DNA of 64,000 nucleotides from an uncultured Verrucomicrobiota bacterium (lineage in GTDB: Bacteria > Verrucomicrobiota > Verrucomicrobiia > Opitutales > UBA9783), in assembly GCA_902495005.1 (NCBI GenBank), contig CABUVL010000002.1:140683-204682 (forward strand), in the 5' to 3' direction. Below, piece by piece: positions 1-8,965 of this stretch. A program made the translations under genes and the position numbers. The notes under the pieces were generated by a model, which did not search any database, was not told where the DNA came from, and saw only the letters and a program-made list of their open reading frames with translations. Positions within the stretch are counted from its first letter, which is position 1; the number at the start of each line of letters is the position of its first letter.

Positions 1-610
1 CGAAGTGAATCAATTGTTCGTCCGATAAAACGGGCATTTTTTCGCAGCTCGTGGCGTGAACTATCACCTTGGAAAAAGGCTTGGGGATGCGGAAATGATC
101 CCAAGAGTTAAGCTTCCAGGCGTTCATTTTTAGCGATAAAAAGATGACGGGGACTTGCTTGTTGCAGGCTAATCGTAGAGAGCCCGGTTTGCACACGTAG
201 CGAGGGCCACGAGGGCCATCTGGTGTAATGATGATGTCACAATTTTCGTCTTCGATTTTTTGACTAAGTTCTTTAAGGGCTAATTGGCCACGCCAGCTGC
301 TGGAGCCTCTTATGACGCGGACGCCGAAATAAGAGACCAAAGTTTCCAAAAGTGCGCCGTCTTTACTCGCACTTATGAGTCCGTAAATGGGTTTGTTGTG
401 ACGTTTACAACGAAGATGCAGCTTGGGGGCGAAAAAGAGGCAGTTGTGCCAGAAGTAGATGATGCAGGGTTTATCGAGATACTGATTTAAAGTACGTTGG
501 CTCCCTTGGGTGAAATGAAGGCGCAGGGTGCAATACCACAACCTTAAGAGCAGGTAAATTAAGCAGAGAAAAATTTTCTGAAGTAGGTTCGTGTGGTGAA
601 TCTTACGCAT
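1..610 (-). CDS. Lysophospholipid acyltransferase family protein (DUF374), 3' end missing
   Basis: The reading frame starts with ATG at 608-610 and stays open to the left edge, so about 203 residues are visible and the C-terminus is outside the window. The protein begins MRKIHHTNLLQ, has an N-terminal hydrophobic stretch (LIYLLLRLWY) and then the landmarks of the DUF374 acyltransferase family: FWHN, SASKDGALL and the block PDGPRGPRY. Members are thought to acylate lipid A precursors or phospholipids at the inner membrane. The exact substrate cannot be told from sequence. No neighbour on this side is visible to set an operon. Confidence 0.8.
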   Translation of the reverse strand, partial: MRKIHHTNLLQKIFLCLIYLLLRLWYCTLRLHFTQGSQRTLNQYLDKPCIIYFWHNCLFFAPKLHLRCKRHNKPIYGLISASKDGALLETLVSYFGVRVIRGSSSWRGQLALKELSQKIEDENCDIIITPDGPRGPRYVCKPGSLRLACNKQVPVIFLSLKMNAWKLNSWDHFRIPKPFSKVIVHATSCEKMPVLSDEQLIHF

Positions 611-788
611 GCTGAACAAATTTGAAGATAAAAATGTACCTGGGTCAATGAAGGTTTACGCCTATTTTTCAACGAGCTTTGGGATAAATGTGGACCTTGG
701 ATCGGGCTTATTGGGCGAAGTGGGGCTGCCGTGAGAACGCTTGCGATCATCATTGAGGCCGATTGAGTTAAATAAATGAAAAAAATAT
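611..788. other. Intergenic spacer between the acyltransferase and tRNA-Gly
   Basis: I see no convincing gene here. Open frames exist on the minus strand but show no family features and run into the tRNA-Gly. The right end carries the tRNA promoter. Confidence 0.5.
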
Positions 789-817
789 TTGACTTACGGT
801 GAGAATATTTATGAATA
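789..817 (+). promoter_or_regulatory. Sigma-70-like promoter of tRNA-Gly
   Basis: TTGACT at 789-794 and TGAATA at 812-817 are separated by 17 bases. The predicted start is about 7 bases on, just upstream of the mature tRNA at 832. The same TGAATA -10 hexamer at the same 17-base spacing occurs before trxB. Confidence 0.55.
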
Positions 818-831
818 TAAATACATAGATT

Positions 832-907
<76 letters not shown>

Positions 908-939
908 GGTTTGATAAATTTAGATTATAAGGATAAGCG

Positions 940-1002
940 ATGCATGAGTATGCTGACTTAAAACCCGGAGCGAACGGATTATGGATGCTCGAGGGTCAAT
1001 AA
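940..1002 (+). CDS. Possible 20-codon leader ORF overlapping the ABC ATPase start
   Basis: ATG at 940 follows a good Shine-Dalgarno sequence (AAGGA at 929-933) and reads MHEYADLKPGANGLWMLEGQ before TAA at 1000-1002. It overlaps the start of the transporter ATPase (ATG 981) in another frame. Such an arrangement could couple translation of the two frames, or it could be chance. The peptide shows no run of regulatory codons of the kind found in classical attenuators. Function is unknown. Confidence 0.3.
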   Translation: MHEYADLKPGANGLWMLEGQ

Positions 1003-1751
1003 TTCAAGTTAGAGATTTAGTTAAGTATTATCACGAAGAGCCTGTTTTAAAAGGAGTGAGTGTTAATATTGATGAGGGCGATTTGGTGTCCATTATTGGG
1101 CCATCCGGTTGTGGCAAATCTACTTTTTTGCGCTGCTTAAACGGAATGGACAGTTTGGATAAAGGCTACATCCAAATTGATGGGATCGTGTTGGAACGTA
1201 AGTCTCCAAGGGTGTCTTTAGGCAGTGATTTTCTGCATAAAACCCACGATTTAAGGCAGCACATTGGAATGGTTTTTCAGTCCTTTAATTTATTCCCACA
1301 CAAGACCTTATTGCAAAATGTCATGTTGGCGCCCATGATTGTTCAAAAAAAAGGACGCGACGAGGCGGAGTGCCTCGCTATGAAATTTTTGGATAAAGTG
1401 GGCTTGCGCAACTTTGCACACCGTTATCCCTTTAATTTGTCCGGAGGCCAGCAACAACGGGGGGCCATTGCGCGTTCACTTGCCTTGTCGCCGCGAGTTA
1501 TGCTGTACGATGAGCCCACGTCTTCCATTGATCCTACGCGCGTGGATGAGGTGTTGGAGGTAATGCGCGATCTGGATCGCGAGGGGATGACACAAATCAT
1601 TGTGACGCACGAAATGCGTTTTGCGAGAGATGCGTCGGACTACATTATTTACATGGAACAAGGCGAATTCATTGAAATTTCAGACGAAGATGAGATCTTT
1701 ATCCATCCAAAGGATGAGCGTACACGGCAATTTTTAAAAAATTTTATGTGA
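981..1751 (+). CDS. Polar amino-acid ABC transporter, ATP-binding protein (GlnQ/HisP type)
   Basis: 256 residues, the normal length for this family. It carries Walker A (GPSGCGKST, about 40-48), Q-loop (VFQSFN), signature LSGGQQQR (about 153-160), Walker B with catalytic glutamate (VMLYDEP, about 173-179) and switch histidine (THE, H210). It powers import of a polar amino acid through the fused binding protein/permease encoded next. The stop TGA (1749-1751) overlaps the next start in TGATG, so the two are translationally coupled. The substrate cannot be fixed from the ATPase. Confidence 0.93.
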   Translation: MDARGSIIQVRDLVKYYHEEPVLKGVSVNIDEGDLVSIIGPSGCGKSTFLRCLNGMDSLDKGYIQIDGIVLERKSPRVSLGSDFLHKTHDLRQHIGMVFQSFNLFPHKTLLQNVMLAPMIVQKKGRDEAECLAMKFLDKVGLRNFAHRYPFNLSGGQQQRGAIARSLALSPRVMLYDEPTSSIDPTRVDEVLEVMRDLDREGMTQIIVTHEMRFARDASDYIIYMEQGEFIEISDEDEIFIHPKDERTRQFLKNFM

Positions 1752-3289
1752 TGGGCAAGTTTTTTACAACAATCCTGTTTTTTTTGAGTGCTGTTTTTGC
1801 AGCAAGCGGGGAAGAAGCGCGTGTGTTGCGTTGGGGGGCCGACGCGGAGTCGGGGGTCCCCAATGTTTTTTACGATCCTCAAAATCCGGATCAGATCACG
1901 GGCTTTGAGTACGAAATCGCGGAGGCATTGGCGCGTGAAATGGGCTGCAAGCTCGAATTTTATGCCAATGACTGGGAAATGTTGGTCCCCGGCTTGCAAC
2001 GTAAAGAGTACGATATATTACTGAACGGAATTGAGAGGAATGCCTGGGTAAAAATGTCGGATAAGGCGCAGGTCCGTTTATCAATCCCTTACTATATTAC
2101 AAAATTACAATTGGTGTTGCCCCTTCAATCGGAGTTAAAAAGTTTTGACGAATGTGAGGGGAAGAGCATCGGTATTTTAAAACAATCGTGGACGGCAGAG
2201 CAGCTCTTGAAGCAGCTGAAGGACGTTAAAATTGTGGTTTATGACGATGAGGTTAAAGCTTTTTCAGATTTGGGCAACAAACGCTTAGAGGGAGTTCTGC
2301 TGGACCACCCGGAGTCGTTTTATTACGCCTCGATCAATCAACAAGTTCGTTTGTTGGATGCCTCTAATTTGCGTTTGGAATACGCCGTAATGGTGCGTGC
2401 CGAAGATACTGTCCTCCTGGAGCGTATTAATCAGGCCATTGAAAAATTAAAGGCGAACGGACGATTGAGACAGATTTTGAAGGCTTGGAAGTTGTGGAAT
2501 GTCGAGACGGCAGATTACTTCCGCGCCAGCTGTAAACAAAAACGTCCGGCCCCCGCGTTTGATCATTATCGGGAGTCGGTTTGTAAAAATCAGGTGCAAG
2601 AGAAAAATTTCTACCTGACGTGCTTGCCCATTTTGTTAAAAGCCGCCTGGATGACCTTGAAATTGTCAATGACGGCGATGCTTTTTGCGATGCTCATGGG
2701 CTTTGGTTTGGCTGTTTTCCGCACCTACGCGGTAAGACCCATTCGTTTTTTGGTGGCCGTGTACGTGGAATGTGTCCGTGGTACTCCCTTGCTGATACAG
2801 TTGTTCTTAATTTTTTATGGTTTGCCCATTTTATCGGATTATTTATCGGAGCCGTTTTGCCATTGGGTGTGCTTGCCGCCATTTCTCGCCGGTGTCATCG
2901 CTCTGGCCATTAATTACTCGGCTTATGAATGTGAGGTGTACCGCGCGGGTATTTTATCCGTACCGCGTGGCCAAATGGAGGCCGCATTGGCGTTGGGTAT
3001 GTCGCGACGTCAAGCGATTTGGCACGTTATTTTCCCTCAAGCCATTCGTACGGTGATTCCTCCCGTTACAAATGATTTTATCATGCTCCTGCAAGATTCT
3101 TCGCTGGTATCCATGATTACCATTGTTGAATTAACGCGTACCTATCAGTACCTCGCCGCAACAAATTTCAATTACTTGGGGACGGGCATCCTCGTGGCCG
3201 CCATCTATTGGATGCTTGGTTTGCCGTTTGTTCATTTATCGAGACGTTTGGAAAATCGTCTTAATTTTAAGAAGTATCGGCCGCGATAA
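1751..3289 (+). CDS. Fused periplasmic substrate-binding protein and permease of a polar amino-acid ABC transporter
   Basis: About 512 residues starting at ATG 1751 (a GTG at 1748 is also in frame). A signal-like N-terminus ending near AASGEE is followed by a family-3 solute-binding domain (to about residue 250), then a HisM/GlnP-type permease domain with several membrane spans. The permease carries the coupling loop EAALALGMSRRQ and the phrase VECVRGTPLLIQ typical of amino-acid permeases. Fusion of binding protein and permease means one membrane protein catches and translocates the substrate, with the upstream ATPase as motor. It overlaps psd by one base (TAATG). Confidence 0.9.
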   Translation: MGKFFTTILFFLSAVFAASGEEARVLRWGADAESGVPNVFYDPQNPDQITGFEYEIAEALAREMGCKLEFYANDWEMLVPGLQRKEYDILLNGIERNAWVKMSDKAQVRLSIPYYITKLQLVLPLQSELKSFDECEGKSIGILKQSWTAEQLLKQLKDVKIVVYDDEVKAFSDLGNKRLEGVLLDHPESFYYASINQQVRLLDASNLRLEYAVMVRAEDTVLLERINQAIEKLKANGRLRQILKAWKLWNVETADYFRASCKQKRPAPAFDHYRESVCKNQVQEKNFYLTCLPILLKAAWMTLKLSMTAMLFAMLMGFGLAVFRTYAVRPIRFLVAVYVECVRGTPLLIQLFLIFYGLPILSDYLSEPFCHWVCLPPFLAGVIALAINYSAYECEVYRAGILSVPRGQMEAALALGMSRRQAIWHVIFPQAIRTVIPPVTNDFIMLLQDSSLVSMITIVELTRTYQYLAATNFNYLGTGILVAAIYWMLGLPFVHLSRRLENRLNFKKYRPR

Positions 3290-4173
3290 TGCAATATTTT
3301 AATCGTTACACGCGTCGTTTAGAAGAGGAAGTCATTCCAAAAGAGGGATTCATTAAATGGCTTTATTACACGCCAATGGGGCGTTGCTTCCTAAAAAACT
3401 GCATGTGCAAGGGGGTAATGTCCAAGTGGATGGGGATTTGGATGAATACGCGTTGGAGTCGCCGATATATTTTGCCATTTGTCAAGCGCTACGGAATTGA
3501 TTTGAATGATTTTGAAAAAACGCTCGGTGAGTTTTCTCATTTTAACGATTTTTTTTGTCGTAAGTTTAAGCCGGAGAAACGGCTCTTTGATGCGGATGAT
3601 GGTGTCGTATGTTCGCCTGCCGAGGGACGTCATTTGGGCTTTAACTCGCTTGCCGAACTGCCCCAATTTTTTGTGAAGGGCGAATCGATGGATTTGGCAG
3701 GTTTGTTGGGCTCGCGTGAAATGGCAGACAAATTTAGCCGTGCCAGTGTTGTCATCAGCCGCTTGAGCCCCGTCGACTACCACCGTTTTCATTTTCCGTT
3801 AAGTGGGGTCCCATCGGCCAGTCAATTGATTAATGGTTACTTGTTCTCAGTCCATCCATTGGCCTTGAAAAAGAATATCGCAATTTTTTTGAAAAATAAA
3901 CGTTGGGTCAGCGTCTTGAATAATCCAAGCTTGGGCGAAATTTGCATGGTTGAAGTGGGCGCGACGGGAATTGGTTCGACCGTTCAGACCTATGTGCCGA
4001 ATGAATTTGTGCATAAAGGACAGGAGAAGGGGTATTTTTGTTTCGGGGGCTCGACCGTGATTACCTTGTTCGCCTCGGATAAAATTCAATTGGCGGCCGA
4101 TCTGTTGGAACAGACGAAACGTGGTTATGAATTATACGTTCACTGTGGGGATGCCATCGCGCGGGTATGCTAA
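3289..4173 (+). CDS. psd: Phosphatidylserine decarboxylase proenzyme
   Basis: 294 residues. It removes CO2 from phosphatidylserine to make phosphatidylethanolamine at the inner membrane, completing the pathway begun by the phosphatidylserine synthase at 12166. The self-cleavage site is in FGGSTVITLF, where S255 would become the pyruvoyl group; the conserved histidine motif PVDYHRFHFP lies at 161-170. Overall pattern (FNDFFCRKFKP, LFSVHPLALK, VGATGIGST) resembles the chlamydial-type Psd. Oddity: the usual SPADG motif, which holds the triad aspartate, reads SPAEG here (E112). Its start overlaps the transporter stop, so it is the third gene of that operon. Confidence 0.93.
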   Translation: MQYFNRYTRRLEEEVIPKEGFIKWLYYTPMGRCFLKNCMCKGVMSKWMGIWMNTRWSRRYILPFVKRYGIDLNDFEKTLGEFSHFNDFFCRKFKPEKRLFDADDGVVCSPAEGRHLGFNSLAELPQFFVKGESMDLAGLLGSREMADKFSRASVVISRLSPVDYHRFHFPLSGVPSASQLINGYLFSVHPLALKKNIAIFLKNKRWVSVLNNPSLGEICMVEVGATGIGSTVQTYVPNEFVHKGQEKGYFCFGGSTVITLFASDKIQLAADLLEQTKRGYELYVHCGDAIARVC

Positions 4174-4611
4174 AGCGTAATCCGCTGGGCTTGTTTCGCT
4201 AAATACTGTACCCCGGTATTACATGAAAATGGCTGGCAACAGGCCTGTGCCTTATCCGACATTTTACCCAAGCATTTCTGACTTCGTTCAGTAAGGTGTT
4301 GTGGTAATCTTACTGTCGTAAGATTAAATTGTTTTTGATTGAATATGAGATGATTAACAAATTTCTTATGAGCCTTGCTCCACATGAATTTGGCGGTTTC
4401 ATCTTAGCTCATTGACCTTTGTTAAGTACACCTTTGTGATCGGTTGTTGTACATTCGGTGGTTTCATGTACGACGAGAATATCATTGCTGATACGCGATG
4501 ATTCTGGGGCTTTGTCCAAGCGAGTAAGTGCTTTTGTAAAAATTTATGTGTAATTACTTGATTTTTTTAAAAGAATTTCGCAGTATGATCTACGTTATTT
4601 GTAAAAGCGAT
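4174..4611. other. Intergenic region between psd and tRNA-Lys
   Basis: About 440 bases. Frames on both strands are short and carry no recognisable domain. The run of T near 4560 and TATGAT near 4584 may belong to the promoter of the tRNA pair, but the spacing is poor. I see no gene here. Confidence 0.5.
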
Positions 4612-4687
<76 letters not shown>

Positions 4688-4689
4688 GT

Positions 4690-4764
4690 GCCGGCTTAGC
4701 TCAGTGGTAGAGCACCCGCCTTGTAAGCGGACGGTCATCAGTTCAACTCTGATAGCCGGCTCCA
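4690..4764 (+). tRNA. tRNA-Thr (anticodon TGT)
   Basis: Acceptor GCCGGCT/AGCCGGC, D arm GCTCAGTGGTAGAGC, anticodon loop CTTGTAA with TGT at the centre, T arm with AGTTCAACTCT, CCA encoded at 4762-4764. The first anticodon-stem pair (C27-A43) is mismatched. Second member of the Lys-Thr tRNA pair. Confidence 0.96.
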
Positions 4765-5100
4765 TCTACGCTGAGATTAATTAGGATAGCTGCGTGATTG
4801 GGACAGTGTTGTTTTAGGCGTGAGGCCCGGTTTGTTGATTGCTTTTGTGATTAAGGGGGTTTTCTTTGTAGGGTTCTAAAGAGTAGGGGCTTATTGTGAA
4901 TTTCTGCCCTAATGTGAACATATTAATTAAAGAGGCAGGACTTAGAAGAGGGGTGCAAGCGATTTTAAAAGGGTTCAGGGCCCGATCTTGAAAAAGGAGG
5001 GGGGAACTCGCTTTTTTGAACCATCTGTTTTTGCCTATTGCCCGATGAGAGTCTTTATATTCTTGTCAAAAACAATAAAATGTTTTTGTCTCCCAATATT
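4765..5100. other. Intergenic region upstream of the symporter
   Basis: No gene seen. A strong purine-rich block AAAAAGGAGGGGGGAA lies near 4990-5005, about 35-40 bases before the first possible start codon (TTG 5038). It resembles a Shine-Dalgarno but is too far from any start to be assigned. Confidence 0.4.
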
Positions 5101-6294
5101 ATGTCGATGAAAAGACCTTTAAAGGAACCTATTACTTGGATTATTTTTGTATTGATATTTTGCGTGTTGAGTTATGCGTCGTTGCCGTTATCGTTTGTCC
5201 GCTTCTCTTTGACGATCAGCGTAATGTTGAAAAATATTTTGTTGTTCTTTATCCCATTTTTGATCTTTAGTGGAACTGCGAGTGCGTTGTCTGCATTTAA
5301 GGGGAATGGAGTGCAGTTCGTTGTGACGATGATGACAATCATTATTATGTCCAATTTTTGTAACGTGATGTTTTCGGGACTCATCGGCTATTATTTAATT
5401 CCTTTAACGAGTGTTGCCGGCCAAAGTATCCCTTTGGTGGATACCCAATGCAGCATTAAACCTTTTTTTACCTTTCAATTACCGTGCTTATTGCCCAATA
5501 CTTGGGCATTAATAGGGGGCCTCGCGGTGGGCATATTGACGTCGTGTTTCCACTGGTCAAAAGTGCAAAGAGGTGTCAAATCATTGCACAAGTTGGTAAT
5601 GCAGTGCATGTTGAAAGGATTTATCCCACTGCTTCCGTTTTTCCTCATGGGCTTTATCCTAAAATTATTGTTGGAAGGACAAATGTTTTACTTTGTCGCG
5701 ACCAATGCCAAGTCGTGCGTGTTAATGATTGTTGTACTCTTTCTTTATTTGTCTCTGTGGCTCGTAATGGCAGGTCGTTGCTCCAGAATGCCATTGGGGC
5801 TTATTTTGCGAAATATTTTTCCGGCGATGATGACGGGGGCCAGTACCATGTCCAGTGCAGCCGCCCTTCCGTTTTCAATTGAAGCGGCCACGAAAAACAC
5901 AAAAGACCCCGTTTTGGCCAATGCCGTGATGCCGATTTCCTTGAATTTTCACATGGTAGGAGACACAATTTGCATCCCCATTTTGGCCATGATCATCATG
6001 AACACATTTTCGTACCCGATGCCCGATTTTTTAACGCTGATCACTTTTGGATTTTGCTTCGTGTTGAATAAGTTCGCCGGTGCGGGTATCCCAGGCGGGA
6101 CTATTATGGTCTCATTGCCTATTTTGCAAAATTATTTCGGATTTAGTGAAGAGATGCTCGCGTTGATTACAGCGTTTTACATGCTCATTGATCCAATGAC
6201 TACCTTGGGAAATGTAACGGCGAACAACTTGCTCGTCGTATTTATCAATCGTTGTTGGGGACATAAAAAACGTAGAGCGGCGAGTAAAGCTTGA
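5101..6294 (+). CDS. Dicarboxylate/amino-acid:cation symporter (DAACS/SLC1 family)
   Basis: About 397 residues from ATG 5101; in-frame starts also exist at TTG 5038 and ATG 5080, and nothing decides between them. The protein has the SLC1 fold signatures in order: hairpin 1 TGASTMSSAAALPFS, the TM7 motif NFHMVGDT, hairpin 2 GAGIPGG, and TM8 DPMTTLGNVTANN. It would import glutamate, aspartate, serine or a C4-dicarboxylate with Na+ or H+. The TM8 pattern lacks the arginine that selects acidic amino acids in many members, so a neutral substrate is possible. It stands alone. Confidence 0.88.
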   Translation: MSMKRPLKEPITWIIFVLIFCVLSYASLPLSFVRFSLTISVMLKNILLFFIPFLIFSGTASALSAFKGNGVQFVVTMMTIIIMSNFCNVMFSGLIGYYLIPLTSVAGQSIPLVDTQCSIKPFFTFQLPCLLPNTWALIGGLAVGILTSCFHWSKVQRGVKSLHKLVMQCMLKGFIPLLPFFLMGFILKLLLEGQMFYFVATNAKSCVLMIVVLFLYLSLWLVMAGRCSRMPLGLILRNIFPAMMTGASTMSSAAALPFSIEAATKNTKDPVLANAVMPISLNFHMVGDTICIPILAMIIMNTFSYPMPDFLTLITFGFCFVLNKFAGAGIPGGTIMVSLPILQNYFGFSEEMLALITAFYMLIDPMTTLGNVTANNLLVVFINRCWGHKKRRAASKA

Positions 6295-6885
6295 TAATCG
6301 GCAAGGAGCGCCCGACTTTTACGCTGATGCATTTCCTTAACCTACGTTGATTTTTTTACAATCGACGGAAGGGCTGTTTGTTGACACAAGCGCACTTCAA
6401 GATTAACGAGCGATTGAAAAATCCTTAATAAGGTTGAGGAATCTGCCTTGTGTCCCGTGGCTTGCTTAAGCTTGATTGATTAAGGGAATGATACAGATGC
6501 ACTTTGCTGTCCAATAATGTGCGTATCTCTGCTTTTTTTATAACAGGAAATCGTCATGGATTTGTTCCTTTAGAAAAATAAGGTGGGAAGGCGCTTTATT
6601 CTTTTTGCATGAGCCGGCCGTTATAAGTTGAAACTGTTTTCAAGCGGATGAATAGGGAGTGAAATGTTTTTACTTCGCTCGAGTTGTCTTTTGTGGGGGG
6701 TACCAACGGTTTTTCCTCAGATTTAGTTCTTGATAAGTCAATTAGAAATTCGGTGCGTTGTTTATTGTCGCAAAAGTTGGGTCGAGCTAAGCATTAAACA
6801 GGAATTTTGGCGCTTTTTAAAAATTTTTAATACGTTTCTTAAGGTGCACTTTTTAAAACTGGCACGGCCCGTGCTTTATATAAAG
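6295..6885. other. Long intergenic region after the symporter
   Basis: About 590 bases between two convergent genes, dense in stops in all frames. A weak TCGG/CCGA hairpin followed by CTTTT just after the symporter stop may act as a terminator. No gene is recognised. Confidence 0.45.
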
Positions 6886-7070
6886 ATGTCAATCTAATTG
6901 ATACCGCTAACACCTAAGGTGATATAACCAAAATACCGGCGACGGATGCTAAGTTTTGTGTCATCGTAAGGGTTGCTCTCGATCCGTCGCGCGGTAGAAA
7001 GAAACTAGTTTAATACCGCTTCCCTCATAGGATATTGAGGTCAAAAAAACTAAAAATGTCAATTTAATTG
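6886..7070. other. Hairpin-rich segment flanked by a direct repeat; possible structured RNA
   Basis: A 15-base sequence ATGTCAATYTAATTG occurs at 6886-6900 and 7056-7070. Between the copies lie four perfect hairpins: CACC/GGTG (6911-6921), GCGACGGAT (6939-6947) with ATCCGTCGC (6982-6990), GCGGTA (6991-6996) with TACCGC (7014-7019) around the palindrome AAACTAGTTT, and CCTCA/TGAGG (7023-7040). TACCGC also occurs at 6902-6907, so GCGGTA has two possible partners. I do not recognise an RNA family. Strand is not decided. Confidence 0.4.
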
Positions 7071-7085
7071 TAAAAAATTTTTGAA

Positions 7086-8216
7086 TTAATAAAATGTAAA
7101 CTGTGCCCTACGTGAAAGGACATGTGTATCGTGACATTCTGGACAGAATACGTGTGGTTTGCAATGAGGGCAAGGTACGGGTATTAAGGTTTGCCAAGCA
7201 ATGCCACTTAAAAAGTGGGAGGGTGCGTGGTAGCCCCAATTGCCCAAACGTTTTAGTACGGAGGCACTGTCGCTTGCGTGCATGGTGGCGATAACGCAGT
7301 GGCCGGTAAGGGCGGCGTTAATGGCCAAAGTTAGAAGGGTAGACTCACGAATTTCTCCGATGCCAAGAACGTCTACACTTTGGCGCAGTAGGTGTCTTAA
7401 GATGTCATCAACGTTAGCGTTGGGCAAAAGATTGATTTGTGTAAAAGCATCATTGGGAATCTCGATGGGATTCTCCAAGCTTACAACCCGTTTGTTGCTT
7501 TTACAAAGCTCGTGTAGAATGCTGTAATACGTGGTCGTTTTCCCATTGCCGATGGGACCGGTGATGAGCCACAGGCCCTGGGGATTGTGACGCATTTTTT
7601 GAATGAAAGGTGATTGTTCAAGGCCCAATTGAGAGAGTGAAAAATTATTTTGTATGTCTTGTGGGAGAAGCCGCAGGACAAGGCTTTCGCCGTACAGAGA
7701 AGGTAAGCATGAGAGCCTGCAGTTTATGTGAATTTGTGTGTGATGAATGGTGATGTGGCCATCTTGCGGCATTTGCTTTTGATTGGGGTCAAGGTGGGCG
7801 TTGATTTTTAAGAAATTGGTTAAATTTACGTACGTTTGCCTGTCAAGTGCTTGCACATCCATCAATTGCCCTTGTCGTCGAAATCGAACTTGTACGTTTG
7901 TTTTTCTTGGCTCGAAGTGCAAGTCAGAACACTTTTGTGCGTAGGCGTCAGAGATGAGTTTCCCTACAAATGTGTGGAGGGGGCCAAGCCCTTGAGTGGA
8001 ACTGGTTTTTTGATGCGTTAAAAAATGTTGGATGTTGTCTTCCAATGTAATCGCAGGGGTGTAAATGGGAATGATTTGTTTGTGCAATTGTTGGCTCAGC
8101 AAGCTTAAAAATGAAACTGTGTGGGGCGTTGGATTTTGCGAAATGCCGACGGTGATATGCTTTTCATTTTCGTGAAGCGGCAATATCTTGTGTTGTAGCA
8201 GCTTGCGTAGGTCCAT
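7086..8216 (-). CDS. Short GspE/PilB-type secretion ATPase
   Basis: 376 residues against about 550 for typical GspE/PilB; the N-terminal domains are largely missing. Walker A is GPIGNGKTT (about 220-228), the Asp-box region is SLENPIE, Walker B is LGIGEIRE (about 283-290), and a His box follows (ATMHASDSAS). A zinc-binding pair CPHC (348-351) and CPEC (357-360) is present, as in GspE. It would drive assembly of a type II secretion or type IV pilus fibre, but no other pilus or secretion gene is in this window. Two usually strict positions are altered: N in Walker A where S is common, and E at the end of GEIRD. Confidence 0.8.
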   Translation of the reverse strand: MDLRKLLQHKILPLHENEKHITVGISQNPTPHTVSFLSLLSQQLHKQIIPIYTPAITLEDNIQHFLTHQKTSSTQGLGPLHTFVGKLISDAYAQKCSDLHFEPRKTNVQVRFRRQGQLMDVQALDRQTYVNLTNFLKINAHLDPNQKQMPQDGHITIHHTQIHINCRLSCLPSLYGESLVLRLLPQDIQNNFSLSQLGLEQSPFIQKMRHNPQGLWLITGPIGNGKTTTYYSILHELCKSNKRVVSLENPIEIPNDAFTQINLLPNANVDDILRHLLRQSVDVLGIGEIRESTLLTLAINAALTGHCVIATMHASDSASVLKRLGNWGYHAPSHFLSGIAWQTLIPVPCPHCKPHVFCPECHDTHVLSRRAQFTFY

Positions 8217-8329
8217 ATCGTGTTAACTGTGAGTAATAAATTTCCATGGATGGGGGGATTGTTCAACATTTATTTTTGCATTTTAAGGTGGTCTTTTGGC
8301 GACAAACGTAAACAATCAACAATTGTTTT

Positions 8330-8965
8330 ATGGACGTCGCATTAATTTCGAAACAGCTGCTTTATTTTTTACTTTTATTCATTAGCTTGACTATTCACGA
8401 ATGGGCACACGCGTGGATGGCCAACAAATTGGGGGATCCGACCCCTCGTGCGGATGGACGTGTATCCTTGAACCCATTGGTTCACGTGGATCCAATGGGT
8501 ACGATCCTATTTCCCATCATTTGTCTGTTCATATCTTCTGGATTTATATTCGGATGGGGGAAGCCGGTTGCCATCAACCCGCAGTATTTTAAACGTCCTA
8601 AATTGGGAGAATTACTCGTCGGAAGCGCGGGCATATGGGGCAATCTGATCATTTGTTTAGTGAGCAGCATTGTCTTGGCCTTTTGTCCATTCGTGGGCAC
8701 GTTGGCGTACACAATGTTAAGTTTAAATGTGTTTTTAATCGTATTTAACTTCTTGCCGATACCATCATTGGATGGTTTTTACGTGTTTAAATATTTTTTT
8801 AACTTTTCTGAATCGCTCATTCGTGTTTTGGAAGATTGGGGCTTTATCATTTTGTTGGTTTTAATCAATGTGCCGATCGTAAGGCATGTGCTGTGGACCC
8901 TCATTCAATACTTGCTTTCCTTCTTCGTGGGACTGAGTGTCAACCTGCAGCTATGGTTAAGATAA
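8330..8965 (+). CDS. Site-2 protease family membrane metalloprotease (M50)
   Basis: 211 residues, almost all hydrophobic. The zinc motif HEWAH is at 23-27 and the third ligand sits in PSLDGF (D148), the usual S2P pattern; GIWGNL (101-106) corresponds to the GPxxN motif. Members cut membrane-embedded substrates such as anti-sigma factors, but this compact form has no PDZ domain and its substrate is unknown. The stop overlaps the following small gene by 13 bases, suggesting coupling. Confidence 0.88.
   Translation: MDVALISKQLLYFLLLFISLTIHEWAHAWMANKLGDPTPRADGRVSLNPLVHVDPMGTILFPIICLFISSGFIFGWGKPVAINPQYFKRPKLGELLVGSAGIWGNLIICLVSSIVLAFCPFVGTLAYTMLSLNVFLIVFNFLPIPSLDGFYVFKYFFNFSESLIRVLEDWGFIILLVLINVPIVRHVLWTLIQYLLSFFVGLSVNLQLWLR

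Noticed and set aside
4170..4385. 71-codon minus-strand frame after psd
   Set aside because: It overlaps the psd stop, has no recognisable features and no neighbours on that strand.
4385..4495. Two GGYGGTTTCAT copies near 4393 and 4459
   Set aside because: Too short and only two copies; the translated fragments do not extend into a gene.
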